Below the pieces are notes generated by a model, which was given only the letters and a program-made list of their open reading frames with translations, was not told the DNA's origin and did not search any database. Made by a program: the position numbers and the translations under genes. Source: Cellulosilyticum lentocellum DSM 5427 (GTDB taxonomy: Bacteria > Bacillota > Clostridia > Lachnospirales > Cellulosilyticaceae). From it: a DNA stretch of 64,000 nt. Location: contig NC_015275.1 in NCBI RefSeq assembly GCF_000178835.2, forward strand, positions 3,307,001 through 3,371,000, in the 5' to 3' direction. The first letter of the stretch is position 1, and each line of letters begins with the position of its first letter. Shown piece after piece: positions 46,017 to 54,051 of this stretch.

Positions 46017-46589
46017 TTACTCGTTAAAGTAATCATATACATTTTCACTTACCTTACTATCCCAATAGGATTTTAGTAACAGTATAGATTGCCACTTTGC
46101 TATAGTGGTTTCTTTAAATCCAAATTTGAGAACAGAGCTAACCATCTTTTGTTCAGCAATACAATATCCCTTAACTAGAGAAACTGCATCACAAAATTGA
46201 ATAAGCTTGTCATAATCATCGTATGTAATATGCTCTAGGTAATCTTTAACCATTTCTATCTCTTCCTTCGCACAATCCCATGTATCATATATACCCATCA
46301 CATTTTTGTATTGAAAGGTATGGGTTAAGCAAATCCTAGCTACCTCTTCACATCTATCCACCATGTATTTATACCCTTCAATGGCATGTCTTGCTTGCAC
46401 TATTCCATTTCTTCTTCCAATATCATGAAGTAGACCTAAAATATAGGCTTTTTCTGAATTCAAACCAGATTTTATAGCTATTTTTCTTGCTAGATTAGCA
46501 ACATTCTGGGAATGTTCTATCCAATCACCTTTATTCAACTCGCAAGCTTCCTTAAAAATTTGATTAGCTTCAGTTAAACTTATCATCAT
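46017..46589 (-). CDS. HD-domain phosphohydrolase
   Basis: The 190-residue protein has the HD metal-binding motifs: H in WIEHSQNVA, HD in LGLLHDIGRRNG, H in ARHAIEGYKY and D later in IQFCDAVSL. Such proteins hydrolyse nucleotides or phosphoesters; substrate is unknown. Several starts are possible; the ATG at 46589 or 46586 follows GGAGGAGG. Confidence 0.85.
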   Translation of the reverse strand: MMISLTEANQIFKEACELNKGDWIEHSQNVANLARKIAIKSGLNSEKAYILGLLHDIGRRNGIVQARHAIEGYKYMVDRCEEVARICLTHTFQYKNVMGIYDTWDCAKEEIEMVKDYLEHITYDDYDKLIQFCDAVSLVKGYCIAEQKMVSSVLKFGFKETTIAKWQSILLLKSYWDSKVSENVYDYFNE

Positions 46590-46879
46590 TTCCTCCTCCA
46601 CTCATTTAATCTTCTTTATTATAACCTTAATACACTCAATTAACATTATATTTAGAATTCTTTAATCATTATTAGAGAGTTAATTTATCCACTCCATAGA
46701 CATAAATGTAAAAGTGAAGTCTCCTTTTCATAATGTGAACTTAGGATAACAACTAGATAACTTTATGTCTAAAAAATTTTAAACTTGTCACAACAAATAA
46801 ATACGAGTCATATAATGTACCATGACTACAATATATCCATATATATTCTAGTTAAATCATATTATTAGGAGATGGTATT

Positions 46880-47164
46880 ATGAGTTGTTTAAGATCAGAT
46901 TCATGTAGAGGGCATAATCATTTCAAAGTAAGTCGCTCTAATAGTAGTTCAAGTGACTCTTCTAGAAGATCTAGTCGTAGGTCAAGACGTTGCAGAAGGT
47001 GTCGTCGCCGTTCAAGTGATTGTTTTAATCGTTGTGGTTGCAATTCATGGGGCCGTAGAAATTGCCGTTGCCGTTCAAGACGTTCTTCTAGCCGTTCTTT
47101 TAGCCGTAGCCGTTCTTTCAGTCGTAGTCGTTCTTTTAGTCGTAGCCGTTCTTTTAGCAGATAA
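46880..47164 (+). CDS. Small Arg/Ser-repeat protein, likely kinase substrate
   Basis: This 94-residue, very basic protein is made almost only of Arg, Ser, Cys and a few Phe, Asn and His. Residues 1-20 (MSCLRSDSCRGHNHFKVSRS) lead into RS/RR/CR runs. The last 25 residues are four copies of SFSRSR-type repeats, also visible as DNA repeats. AGGAGATGG precedes the ATG. A Ser/Thr kinase gene begins 35 bp downstream. Bacterial proteins of this composition (for example CotG-like spore coat proteins) are phosphorylated on many serines. Codon use follows the gene's frame, so it is not an artefact of repeats. Function is inferred. Confidence 0.75.
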   Translation: MSCLRSDSCRGHNHFKVSRSNSSSSDSSRRSSRRSRRCRRCRRRSSDCFNRCGCNSWGRRNCRCRSRRSSSRSFSRSRSFSRSRSFSRSRSFSR

Positions 47165-47199
47165 TCGTAAAAAATTAATTAAAAGTAGATGTTGTGTAT

Positions 47200-47919
47200 A
47201 TGGATAAATATTATAAACCCGGAGAACAAATAAATGGATACTCTATTACTGAGATGTTGGCTGAAGGGCGATATGGCATAGTTTATCTAGCTGAAAGTCA
47301 TGAGTCCAAAAAATATATTATTAAACAACTCAAAAAAAATATGCTTAGGGAAACAAAAGAAAAATTATTTTACGAGGAAGTACTATTAAAAAAATTAGAC
47401 TCCCCTTGTTTTCCTAAGTTTATAGGAAAATTTAATCTTCCTAATGCAAAAGGCTATATATTAGAATATATGGAAGGTCAAGTTTTTGAAGATTTACTCA
47501 TGGAAGATGGCCATCAGTTTACCAAAAAAGAAATCTATGAAATTGCCTTTAAAATGTTAGACATTATTGCCATACTACAAAAAAACAATATTGTTCACCG
47601 TGATATTAGACCTCCCAATGTTATCTTAACAGATAGTAATGAACTCATATTAATAGATTTTGGATTAGCTCGCTATATAGACAATAAAAAATATGTAAAA
47701 AAAATGGATTACTGGTATCTAGGGGATTTTTTAATTCATTTATATTACACCTCCTATTATTTTGATGAAACCGAAGAAGAAAGACCTTGGTACGAAGAAC
47801 TGGACTTAACAGAAAAAGAAAAGGTATTTCTTCAGCGACTATTGGAGATTAAAGAAAGCTATGTAGAACTTGACGAGATAAGAAGTGATCTCAAAGAACT
47901 CGAAGAAAGCTTCTTATAG
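47200..47919 (+). CDS. Small eukaryotic-like Ser/Thr protein kinase
   Basis: The 240-residue protein is only a kinase domain: glycine loop LAEGRYGIVYLAE (20-32), Lys42 in IIKQL, catalytic HRDIRPPN (His133-Asn140, Arg replacing the usual Lys) and DFG at 153-155. There is no membrane helix and no PASTA repeats, unlike PknB. It resembles small sporulation kinases such as YabT in type. A GTG two codons upstream is possible. The gene follows an Arg/Ser-repeat protein gene and is probably in the same transcript, so that protein is the obvious substrate. Confidence 0.88.
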   Translation: MDKYYKPGEQINGYSITEMLAEGRYGIVYLAESHESKKYIIKQLKKNMLRETKEKLFYEEVLLKKLDSPCFPKFIGKFNLPNAKGYILEYMEGQVFEDLLMEDGHQFTKKEIYEIAFKMLDIIAILQKNNIVHRDIRPPNVILTDSNELILIDFGLARYIDNKKYVKKMDYWYLGDFLIHLYYTSYYFDETEEERPWYEELDLTEKEKVFLQRLLEIKESYVELDEIRSDLKELEESFL

Positions 47920-48024
47920 TTTGCATAAACCTTAACTTTAAAGATAAACCATATAGTTACGCCCTCCATAACTATATGGTTTATCTCTTTATTACATTTT
48001 ATAAATTTGATTCAGGTGATAATG

Positions 48025-48606
48025 ATGTCAAACTCAAGTGAAATAATTAGAATATATCAAGATAGTTTTAAAGTCAATGTTTATACGGTATCGCCATTTA
48101 GGATGATAGGCTTAATTAATGTAGACATTAAATACCCTTATGGCATAGAAAAGGTAACTCTTGCTTTTTATAGCTCTTCTGGGACCAATAGTGGGAAAAT
48201 CAAAGACCTATGGTATCCTATTGTTGGTATAAAAACCACCACTGGTCCATTTACAGAGTTTACTGATTACCTTAACTTTGTTCTATCCTATACGACTAAA
48301 GATGGCTTTGCTAAACATGGGTGGCTAGCTAAGTCACTTTTCTTTTATGCAAAAACCCATGATGCCTCAAAACTTAGGGGCTTTGCTAATGGCAAATACT
48401 ATGACTCACTTCTAAAAATCAGTAAAACACTTAGAAATTTATACGACATAGGCAGATTTCATCATTTAACCTCATTAACACCTACTCTTTTAAATAGCGC
48501 CGTTACTTCACATAAAATTTATTCCGGAAATAAACACACACAAAAAGAAAACTATGAAAAATACATTGAGGATATATTCACTCATGCCAAACCTAATCAG
48601 GTTTAA
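48025..48606 (+). CDS. Hypothetical protein
   Basis: The 193-residue protein has no signal or membrane segments. It contains a beta-rich N-terminal half (FKVNVYTVSPFRMIGLINVD) and a helical C-terminal half. I do not recognise the family. The start at ATG 48025 follows AGGTG by six bases; TTG at 48007 is an alternative. A small inverted repeat near 47950-47985 (ATAAACCATATAG with CTATATGGTTTAT) separates it from the kinase gene and may be a terminator. Confidence 0.6.
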   Translation: MSNSSEIIRIYQDSFKVNVYTVSPFRMIGLINVDIKYPYGIEKVTLAFYSSSGTNSGKIKDLWYPIVGIKTTTGPFTEFTDYLNFVLSYTTKDGFAKHGWLAKSLFFYAKTHDASKLRGFANGKYYDSLLKISKTLRNLYDIGRFHHLTSLTPTLLNSAVTSHKIYSGNKHTQKENYEKYIEDIFTHAKPNQV

Positions 48607-48697
48607 CCCATCAAAATGTTCTAATGATTATTATCCCTTGGAAGAATCTGATTTTTGTGCTAATATATTGCTAAAACTTTGCCAAAGGGAAATTATC

Positions 48698-50023
48698 ATG
48701 GAAAATGAATTTCAATTAATTGCCAATATCGTACTTTTATTAATGATTATTTATAGTATTATTTACATTCGTACTTACAAACAATTTACTTTATTAAGTA
48801 CTAATCAAAGGACTTCTTCTAAAACAAAGCTAGCCCTTCTGCTCATATCAGGTATCTGCTTACGCATTTTTTTGGCTTTCTTTTATACCGGACATCCTAC
48901 AGATATGACCTGTTGGTCCGGATGGGCTTTGGGCATGGCTAATTACGGTCCCGGAAGTTTTTATGAGTCCATGCAATTTGCTGATTATCCTCCTGGCTAT
49001 TTACTTATTTTATGGCCTATTGGTATTTTATTAAGACTTACCGAATTACCTTATACTCATATACTTCACTCTATGCTTTTAAAACTTCCTATTATCATCT
49101 TCGATTTATTAACAACACTTCTTATTTATTATTATGCTGAAAAAGGACAACATAAAAACCCCTTGCTACTAGCCGCTTTCTTTTTCTTTAATCCGGCTGT
49201 CTTATTAACCTCTAGTATCTGGGGACAGGTAGATATTGTTTTTTCTTTTTTTGTTATTTTAATGCTTATAAGCTTATACAACGAAAGACTCCTTTATGCA
49301 AGTATAGCCTTTGTTTTAGGTTTACTTATTAAGCCACAGATGTTTTTATTTGGTCCTATCTTTGTTATTGGTTACTATTACTATTGTAAAGAAAAGCCAG
49401 CTCAAACAGTGATTAAGCAAACTCTTATTTCTGGACTGATTGCTCTTGGAGTCTTCATCCTTATTTGCTTACCTTTCCTTATTACCAAAAAGGACCCTTT
49501 ATGGCTCTTTAAACTTTATTTTTCAACTATGGGATCTTATCCTTATGGTTCTTTAAATGCCACAAACTTTATAGCTATCATTAATGGTCTTTGGGCACCT
49601 GATACAGCTACCTTCCTAGGTTTAAGCTATAAGCTTATTGGTCTCATAGGTATCCTATTTTCCATTGGCTATACTGCTTTTTTAGCCATTAAAGATAGTA
49701 CTAAAAATAACTTAGCACTTTATGGAGCCTTAATGATTATAGGTATTTTCACTTTGGGTCATCATATGCATGAACGCTACATTTTTCCTGCACTTGTTTG
49801 CCTCATCCTTGCTTATTTATATAGGCCACATAAAAATACACTACATTTCTTTGTTTATTTTAGCATTTTAGAAACGCTAAATATGAGTTTAGTCCTAACA
49901 GATAGCTACTTATTCTCTTACCAACTTATGCCACTCATTTTATCTTATCTTCAAGTTATTGGATATATCTTATTATGTATTTATAGCTATCAAGCATGTA
50001 AACTCTCAAAAGAAGCTATTTGA
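48698..50023 (+). CDS. Membrane glycosyltransferase, GT-C fold
   Basis: The 441-residue protein has about eleven helices. The first extracellular loop carries HPTDMTCWSGWALGMANYGP, with the acidic residue that marks GT-C polyprenyl-phosphate-sugar-dependent transferases, and HHMHERYIFPAL lies in a later loop. It likely transfers mannose or another sugar to a lipid or surface polymer. A longer frame starting at 48554 overlaps the previous gene; ATG 48698 after AAAGGGAA is preferred. Confidence 0.8.
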   Translation: MENEFQLIANIVLLLMIIYSIIYIRTYKQFTLLSTNQRTSSKTKLALLLISGICLRIFLAFFYTGHPTDMTCWSGWALGMANYGPGSFYESMQFADYPPGYLLILWPIGILLRLTELPYTHILHSMLLKLPIIIFDLLTTLLIYYYAEKGQHKNPLLLAAFFFFNPAVLLTSSIWGQVDIVFSFFVILMLISLYNERLLYASIAFVLGLLIKPQMFLFGPIFVIGYYYYCKEKPAQTVIKQTLISGLIALGVFILICLPFLITKKDPLWLFKLYFSTMGSYPYGSLNATNFIAIINGLWAPDTATFLGLSYKLIGLIGILFSIGYTAFLAIKDSTKNNLALYGALMIIGIFTLGHHMHERYIFPALVCLILAYLYRPHKNTLHFFVYFSILETLNMSLVLTDSYLFSYQLMPLILSYLQVIGYILLCIYSYQACKLSKEAI

Positions 50024-50062
50024 TTAATCTACCTATAGTAACCTCATACCCTATTATTATTA

Positions 50063-50111
50063 AAAAAGGAGACGAAGAGAAGCCCCTAGGGCTTCTCTTC
50101 GTCTCCTTTTT
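50063..50111. terminator. Long bidirectional terminator
   Basis: A 23-bp perfect stem (50063-50085 with 50089-50111) has a 3-base loop and A/T runs at both outer ends. It separates the convergent genes ending at 50023 and 50152. Confidence 0.93.
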
Positions 50112-50151
50112 AATGAGAGGATACTGTAAAATACTTATTCATATTTTTATC

Positions 50152-51174
50152 TTATTGATTAATAAAAGCTATAAAGCGTTCTACTTCTTCTGGCTTAGTA
50201 GCCCATGAAGTTACTAGACGTATAACCGTATGTGTTTCGTCTTTTCTCTCCCAGAAAGAAAAATCAAATTCCTCTTTAAGCTGCTCTAAAAGCACATCTG
50301 GAAAAATGGGAAATACTTGATTTGTTACTGACTCTGTTAAGAAGCTATAACCTGCCGCTCTTATACCTTCAGCTAATTGGTTAGCCATTTGATTAGCATG
50401 GGCAGCTAAGTCAAAGAATAGGTCTTCTTTAAATAACTCAATAAATTGAATGGCTAATAATCTTCCCTTAGCAAGTAGTGCTCCTTTTTGTTTAATATGG
50501 AATCTAAAATCAGCTTTAAGCTCTTCTTTAGTAATCACTAAAGCCTCACCCATTAATGCACCATTTTTAGTACCACCAATATAAAAAGCATCCGTTAATC
50601 TTGCACAATCTGCTAAGGTGATTTCATTGTCATGGGCTGTTAAAGCAGAACCTAATCGTGCACCATCCATAAATAAAATGAGGCCATGTGCCTTACAAAA
50701 CTCACTAAGTCCTTCTAATTCTTTTAAGTTATAATGTGTACCAATCTCTGTTGAATTAGAAATATACACGAGCTTGGGTTTTACCATATGCTCATCTGTA
50801 TGTCTATCTAAAGCCTCTTCTATAAGTGCAGGTGTTAATTTTCCATCTTGAGCTTTCATTGCTACTACCTTATGGCCTGTAGCTTCAATCGCTCCTGTTT
50901 CATGAACATTAATATGCCCTATTTCTGCAGCAACAGCTGCCTCATGAGGTCTTAAAAAAGCTGAAATGGCGGTTAAGTTAACCTGTGTTCCACCTACAAA
51001 AAAGTGAATATCGGCTGTGCCATCTTCTATTTTTTCTTTTAATAGCTTTTTGGCTATTTCTGTATAAGTATCTTCTCCATAACCTGACGTTTGTTCTAAG
51101 TTAGAGTTTACCATTGCTTTTAATATGTTTTCGTGAGCACCTTCACTATAGTCATTTTTAAAACTATACATCAT
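50152..51174 (-). CDS. Low-specificity threonine aldolase-family enzyme
   Basis: This 340-residue PLP enzyme of fold type I has YISNSTEIGTHYNLKEL, FMDGARLGSAL (Asp binding the PLP nitrogen) and YIGGTKNGALMGE with the Schiff-base lysine. It splits threonine or allo-threonine to glycine and acetaldehyde. Two ATG codons in tandem begin the gene. It appears monocistronic. Confidence 0.9.
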   Translation of the reverse strand: MMYSFKNDYSEGAHENILKAMVNSNLEQTSGYGEDTYTEIAKKLLKEKIEDGTADIHFFVGGTQVNLTAISAFLRPHEAAVAAEIGHINVHETGAIEATGHKVVAMKAQDGKLTPALIEEALDRHTDEHMVKPKLVYISNSTEIGTHYNLKELEGLSEFCKAHGLILFMDGARLGSALTAHDNEITLADCARLTDAFYIGGTKNGALMGEALVITKEELKADFRFHIKQKGALLAKGRLLAIQFIELFKEDLFFDLAAHANQMANQLAEGIRAAGYSFLTESVTNQVFPIFPDVLLEQLKEEFDFSFWERKDETHTVIRLVTSWATKPEEVERFIAFINQ

Positions 51175-51244
51175 TTTTCTCCCTTTGATTCTTTAAGTTT
51201 GTCATTGTGTCATAGCATTGGACATTTAATATTAATCATATAAC

Positions 51245-51290
51245 AAAAGAAGTATCCTTTGCAACCTAACCTCCAAAAGATACTTCTTTT
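51245..51290 (-). terminator. Terminator after the MCP-like gene
   Basis: AAAAGAAGTATC pairs with GATACTTCTTTT around a 22-base loop. On the minus strand it is just downstream of the gene ending at 51297. Confidence 0.8.
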
Positions 51291-51296
51291 TATCTA

Positions 51297-52541
51297 TTAC
51301 ACTTTTACCCGCGATACACTTTTATTCAAGCTTTCTGATTCATGATTTAAACTTTCTGCCATAGCTGTAAATCCCTCTGATACAGCCATTTGTCTTTCTG
51401 TAACAGCTGCTAGATTAACGGTATGCTTATCAATAATCTCAAACACATGGTCTAACTCATATATTTTTTGCTTAATTGTACTTATATGAGTAGCCATTTG
51501 TTCAATAAATTCCTCACTCACTTTGCATTCTTTCTTTTCCTTATCTACTTCAGCCATAACAATTCTTATATCTTCCTCTAAATAGGTAATAGCCAATTTA
51601 GCACTTTCTCGTTTATCTACTTGTTCATATGAAATAAGAGAAATTTCTCTAGTTGAATTTGTAATCTCTTCCAAAGCAACTAACCCCCTCTTGGAAGTTT
51701 CTAAGATTCTTTCTGCAATCATTTTTAAGCTAGTAGATGAAATAGTAATATGCTCAAACATCTGGCTAATACGTTCACAACTTTCAGTTAGGTTTCTATT
51801 AATTTTGCCTATCTCATCTTTCCTATTGACATCTGCTTCTATTTTAAAATCACCTTTAGCTACCTTGTTCATAGTATTCATTAGCTTATCAACAGGTCTC
51901 AATACCCTTTTAAAGCTAAAATAGTTTAGTACTATACAAACCAATGCAGACACTACTGTACTTAATATAATGAGCCATCTAACCAAATATAAATCTAAAT
52001 AAAAGAGATCTCTTTCTATTTTATAGCCTACCATCCCCACTAGCTGTTGATCGGAATTAAATATTGGCATTAAAACGCCACATAGTATATTTTTATTATA
52101 TTCATCATAATAGTCTTTAAAATAGAAAGGTTCTCCTATTTTTAATTTATTTAACACGCTTATAAATCTTTCTTTTGGTAAACGCTCATAACTTAATACA
52201 AAATTCTCTTTTACGCTATCAGATAAATAAACAAGATTTTGTTCATAGGTATTTATAGCAAATATATCTCCCCTCTCTATTAAGTGTCCTAATGTTGTTA
52301 AAACACCCTTAACTTCCTTATAATCCTGATTTTCTTTATCCTTTAATTGTTCAATTCTTTGAAGAGCATCACCATTTATCATGGCTTGCCCTACTTGGCT
52401 AATACCTAAAGCTTGTTTATATACACTATGTGTAGCATAGCTGTGAATACTTTCATAATAAACAATTCCAGTCAATAAGAAAACGGCTACAATAATACAT
52501 GAAGTCATTGCCGTTACTTTTGTTCTCAAAGATACTGTCAA
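51297..52541 (-). CDS. MCP-like sensor with HAMP domain but no conserved signalling tip
   Basis: The 414-residue protein has a membrane helix at about 10-29, an extracellular sensory domain (about 30-185, single-Cache-like), a second helix at about 186-208 and a HAMP domain (RPVDKLMNTMNKVAKGDF). A coiled coil to the C-terminus follows. The hairpin-tip sequence that binds CheA/CheW in chemoreceptors (IANQTNLLALNAAIEAARA type) is absent, and the coiled coil is shorter than usual. Start is TTG. It may signal to a different partner or be a truncated receptor. Confidence 0.75.
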   Translation of the reverse strand: MTVSLRTKVTAMTSCIIVAVFLLTGIVYYESIHSYATHSVYKQALGISQVGQAMINGDALQRIEQLKDKENQDYKEVKGVLTTLGHLIERGDIFAINTYEQNLVYLSDSVKENFVLSYERLPKERFISVLNKLKIGEPFYFKDYYDEYNKNILCGVLMPIFNSDQQLVGMVGYKIERDLFYLDLYLVRWLIILSTVVSALVCIVLNYFSFKRVLRPVDKLMNTMNKVAKGDFKIEADVNRKDEIGKINRNLTESCERISQMFEHITISSTSLKMIAERILETSKRGLVALEEITNSTREISLISYEQVDKRESAKLAITYLEEDIRIVMAEVDKEKKECKVSEEFIEQMATHISTIKQKIYELDHVFEIIDKHTVNLAAVTERQMAVSEGFTAMAESLNHESESLNKSVSRVKV

Positions 52542-52702
52542 ACAATCACATCCTCTTTACTTTACAACTTCCTTTTACATCATTTCTATCGTATAGTAAA
52601 TCGAATTAGCTGTCAATTTTTGAGAATTTTTCAATTTAAATCTACTTTGTTAGACTATTATTAGATTTTAAAATAACAATTTTCAACTTAACTTCCTAGC
52701 TA

Positions 52703-53203
52703 CTAAATTTGTGTATTGGTCAGCGTAATTATAGTAATTCTCAAATCTTGTATTTGCTTATCAAAAGCTTCAAACACTTCATCTTCTAAATTTAAAGTAA
52801 AAGGATAATTACTAAACTGTTCCTCAAATTGACTTGGCGTATATGGATTAACATCCATTCGATGATTATCCTCAAAGGTGTAAATTAAATTTGTATCGTT
52901 AAAATAGAGTATATATAAATGATTTAAAGTATAAAAACGATAAAAGTTACAATAAACACCATACTTGAAAAATAACTTCTGCATTTGCTTAACTAACTGT
53001 AGCATCTCCTTAGCTGTATCACACTTTGTTTCATTCAACGCCCTAATTTCCTCTTTATAGCTCTCCAATTGGGAAATTTTTTCTTGATAAGTTGCAATAA
53101 GCGCATGCATCATCCCTTGTAAAAGCTGTTGATCCTCTGAATAGGTAGGTGCTTTATAGGAATTATAACGCTTATGTTCAGGGAATTGATAAAGTTTTCC
53201 CAT
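52703..53203 (-). CDS. Hypothetical coiled-coil protein
   Basis: The 166-residue protein has a predicted coiled coil at about 38-90 (TYQEKISQLESYKEEIRALN) followed by a tyrosine/phenylalanine-rich segment (YCNFYRFYTLNHLYILYFND). It has no signal peptide. A clear AGGAGG precedes the start. I do not recognise the family. Confidence 0.6.
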   Translation of the reverse strand: MGKLYQFPEHKRYNSYKAPTYSEDQQLLQGMMHALIATYQEKISQLESYKEEIRALNETKCDTAKEMLQLVKQMQKLFFKYGVYCNFYRFYTLNHLYILYFNDTNLIYTFEDNHRMDVNPYTPSQFEEQFSNYPFTLNLEDEVFEAFDKQIQDLRITIITLTNTQI

Positions 53204-53297
53204 TATACACCCTCCTTTAATAGTTTTATTCTAGTCCATTTTTTATTGCTAACGCTATATTACTTTTAATATCCATCTTCTTTATTTTTAGCTCTTA

Positions 53298-53900
53298 TCA
53301 ATATGTATTTTGTTTTAATTTAGTTTTATAAATCATTAACTTAATAAGACCATAAATCATGTAACCTATAAATTCAAATATTCCAACTAACATTAATACA
53401 CTGGCACCTACAGTAAATTGCAGTACTCTAACCATTTTTTCATTTTTAAGTCCTACAGATAATACAGCTTCCTTCATTTGCTCATTATCTATAGTCGTAA
53501 TAATAGTATAGCTCCCTGGCTCTTCGATAGTAAAATTAAAATACGATTCGCCTTTTTGACCATTTCTATTATAACTATAACTCAAATCTGCTGCTTCAAC
53601 CTTTATTTTAGTCTCATCCTTCATCACTTCACATTTTAGTCCCTCTATAACTTCAGGTGCTTCATAATGCTTACCTTCAAATAAAGTATCTAATTCTAAA
53701 TAAATCGTATATCGACCTGACTGTGTTAGATCAAGTATAGTAGTTCCCGGTACAAGAAAACTAGTTTTAGGTGGATCTATACTTCTTGCCTTGCCCTGAT
53801 AAAACAAAAAAATACTTGTTACCGCACATAAAATAAAAACAATAGTAGGAATAATAAATTGCTTCTTAAATGGTTTGTATTTCTTTTCAAATGCGTTCAT
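53298..53900 (-). CDS. Membrane protein with extracellular beta domain
   Basis: The 200-residue protein has helices at about 14-33 and 160-185, framing a beta-rich domain of about 120 residues outside the cell (TSGRYTIYLELD-like strands and SYNRNGQKGESYFNFTIEEPGSYTI, in pieces). The pattern suggests an Ig-like fold. Function is unknown. AGGAG precedes the start. Confidence 0.6.
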   Translation of the reverse strand: MNAFEKKYKPFKKQFIIPTIVFILCAVTSIFLFYQGKARSIDPPKTSFLVPGTTILDLTQSGRYTIYLELDTLFEGKHYEAPEVIEGLKCEVMKDETKIKVEAADLSYSYNRNGQKGESYFNFTIEEPGSYTIITTIDNEQMKEAVLSVGLKNEKMVRVLQFTVGASVLMLVGIFEFIGYMIYGLIKLMIYKTKLKQNTY

Positions 53901-53994
53901 CTTACGCTCCTCTCTTCAACTACATTTATTATATATTATTTTCTTATTCTTTTCACTTATTTACACAAATGCTGTTAATATTCCTATTAACAAG

Positions 53995-54046
53995 GTGTTT
54001 GTCACCATTGAAGAAAACTAATTCCTTCTTCAATGGTGACAAACAC
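53995..54046. repeat. 21-bp perfect inverted repeat
   Basis: GTGTTTGTCACCATTGAAGAA (53995-54015) pairs perfectly with 54026-54046 around a 10-base loop, directly after the stop codon of the minus-strand gene at 54052. No T tract follows on either strand, so it is not a typical rho-independent terminator; it may stabilise the 3' end of the mRNA. Confidence 0.75.
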
Positions 54047-54051
54047 GCATT

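Noticed and set aside
46785-46816. Possible sporulation-type promoter (CATATAAT) before the RS gene
   Set aside because: The -35 element cannot be placed at a proper distance for sigma-A, sigma-E or sigma-K, so the promoter class is not supported.
46953-47207. A second open frame overlapping the Arg/Ser-repeat gene
   Set aside because: It is a frame shift of the same repeat (Val/Leu-rich), with no ribosome binding site; the RS frame has AGGAGATGG and normal start spacing.
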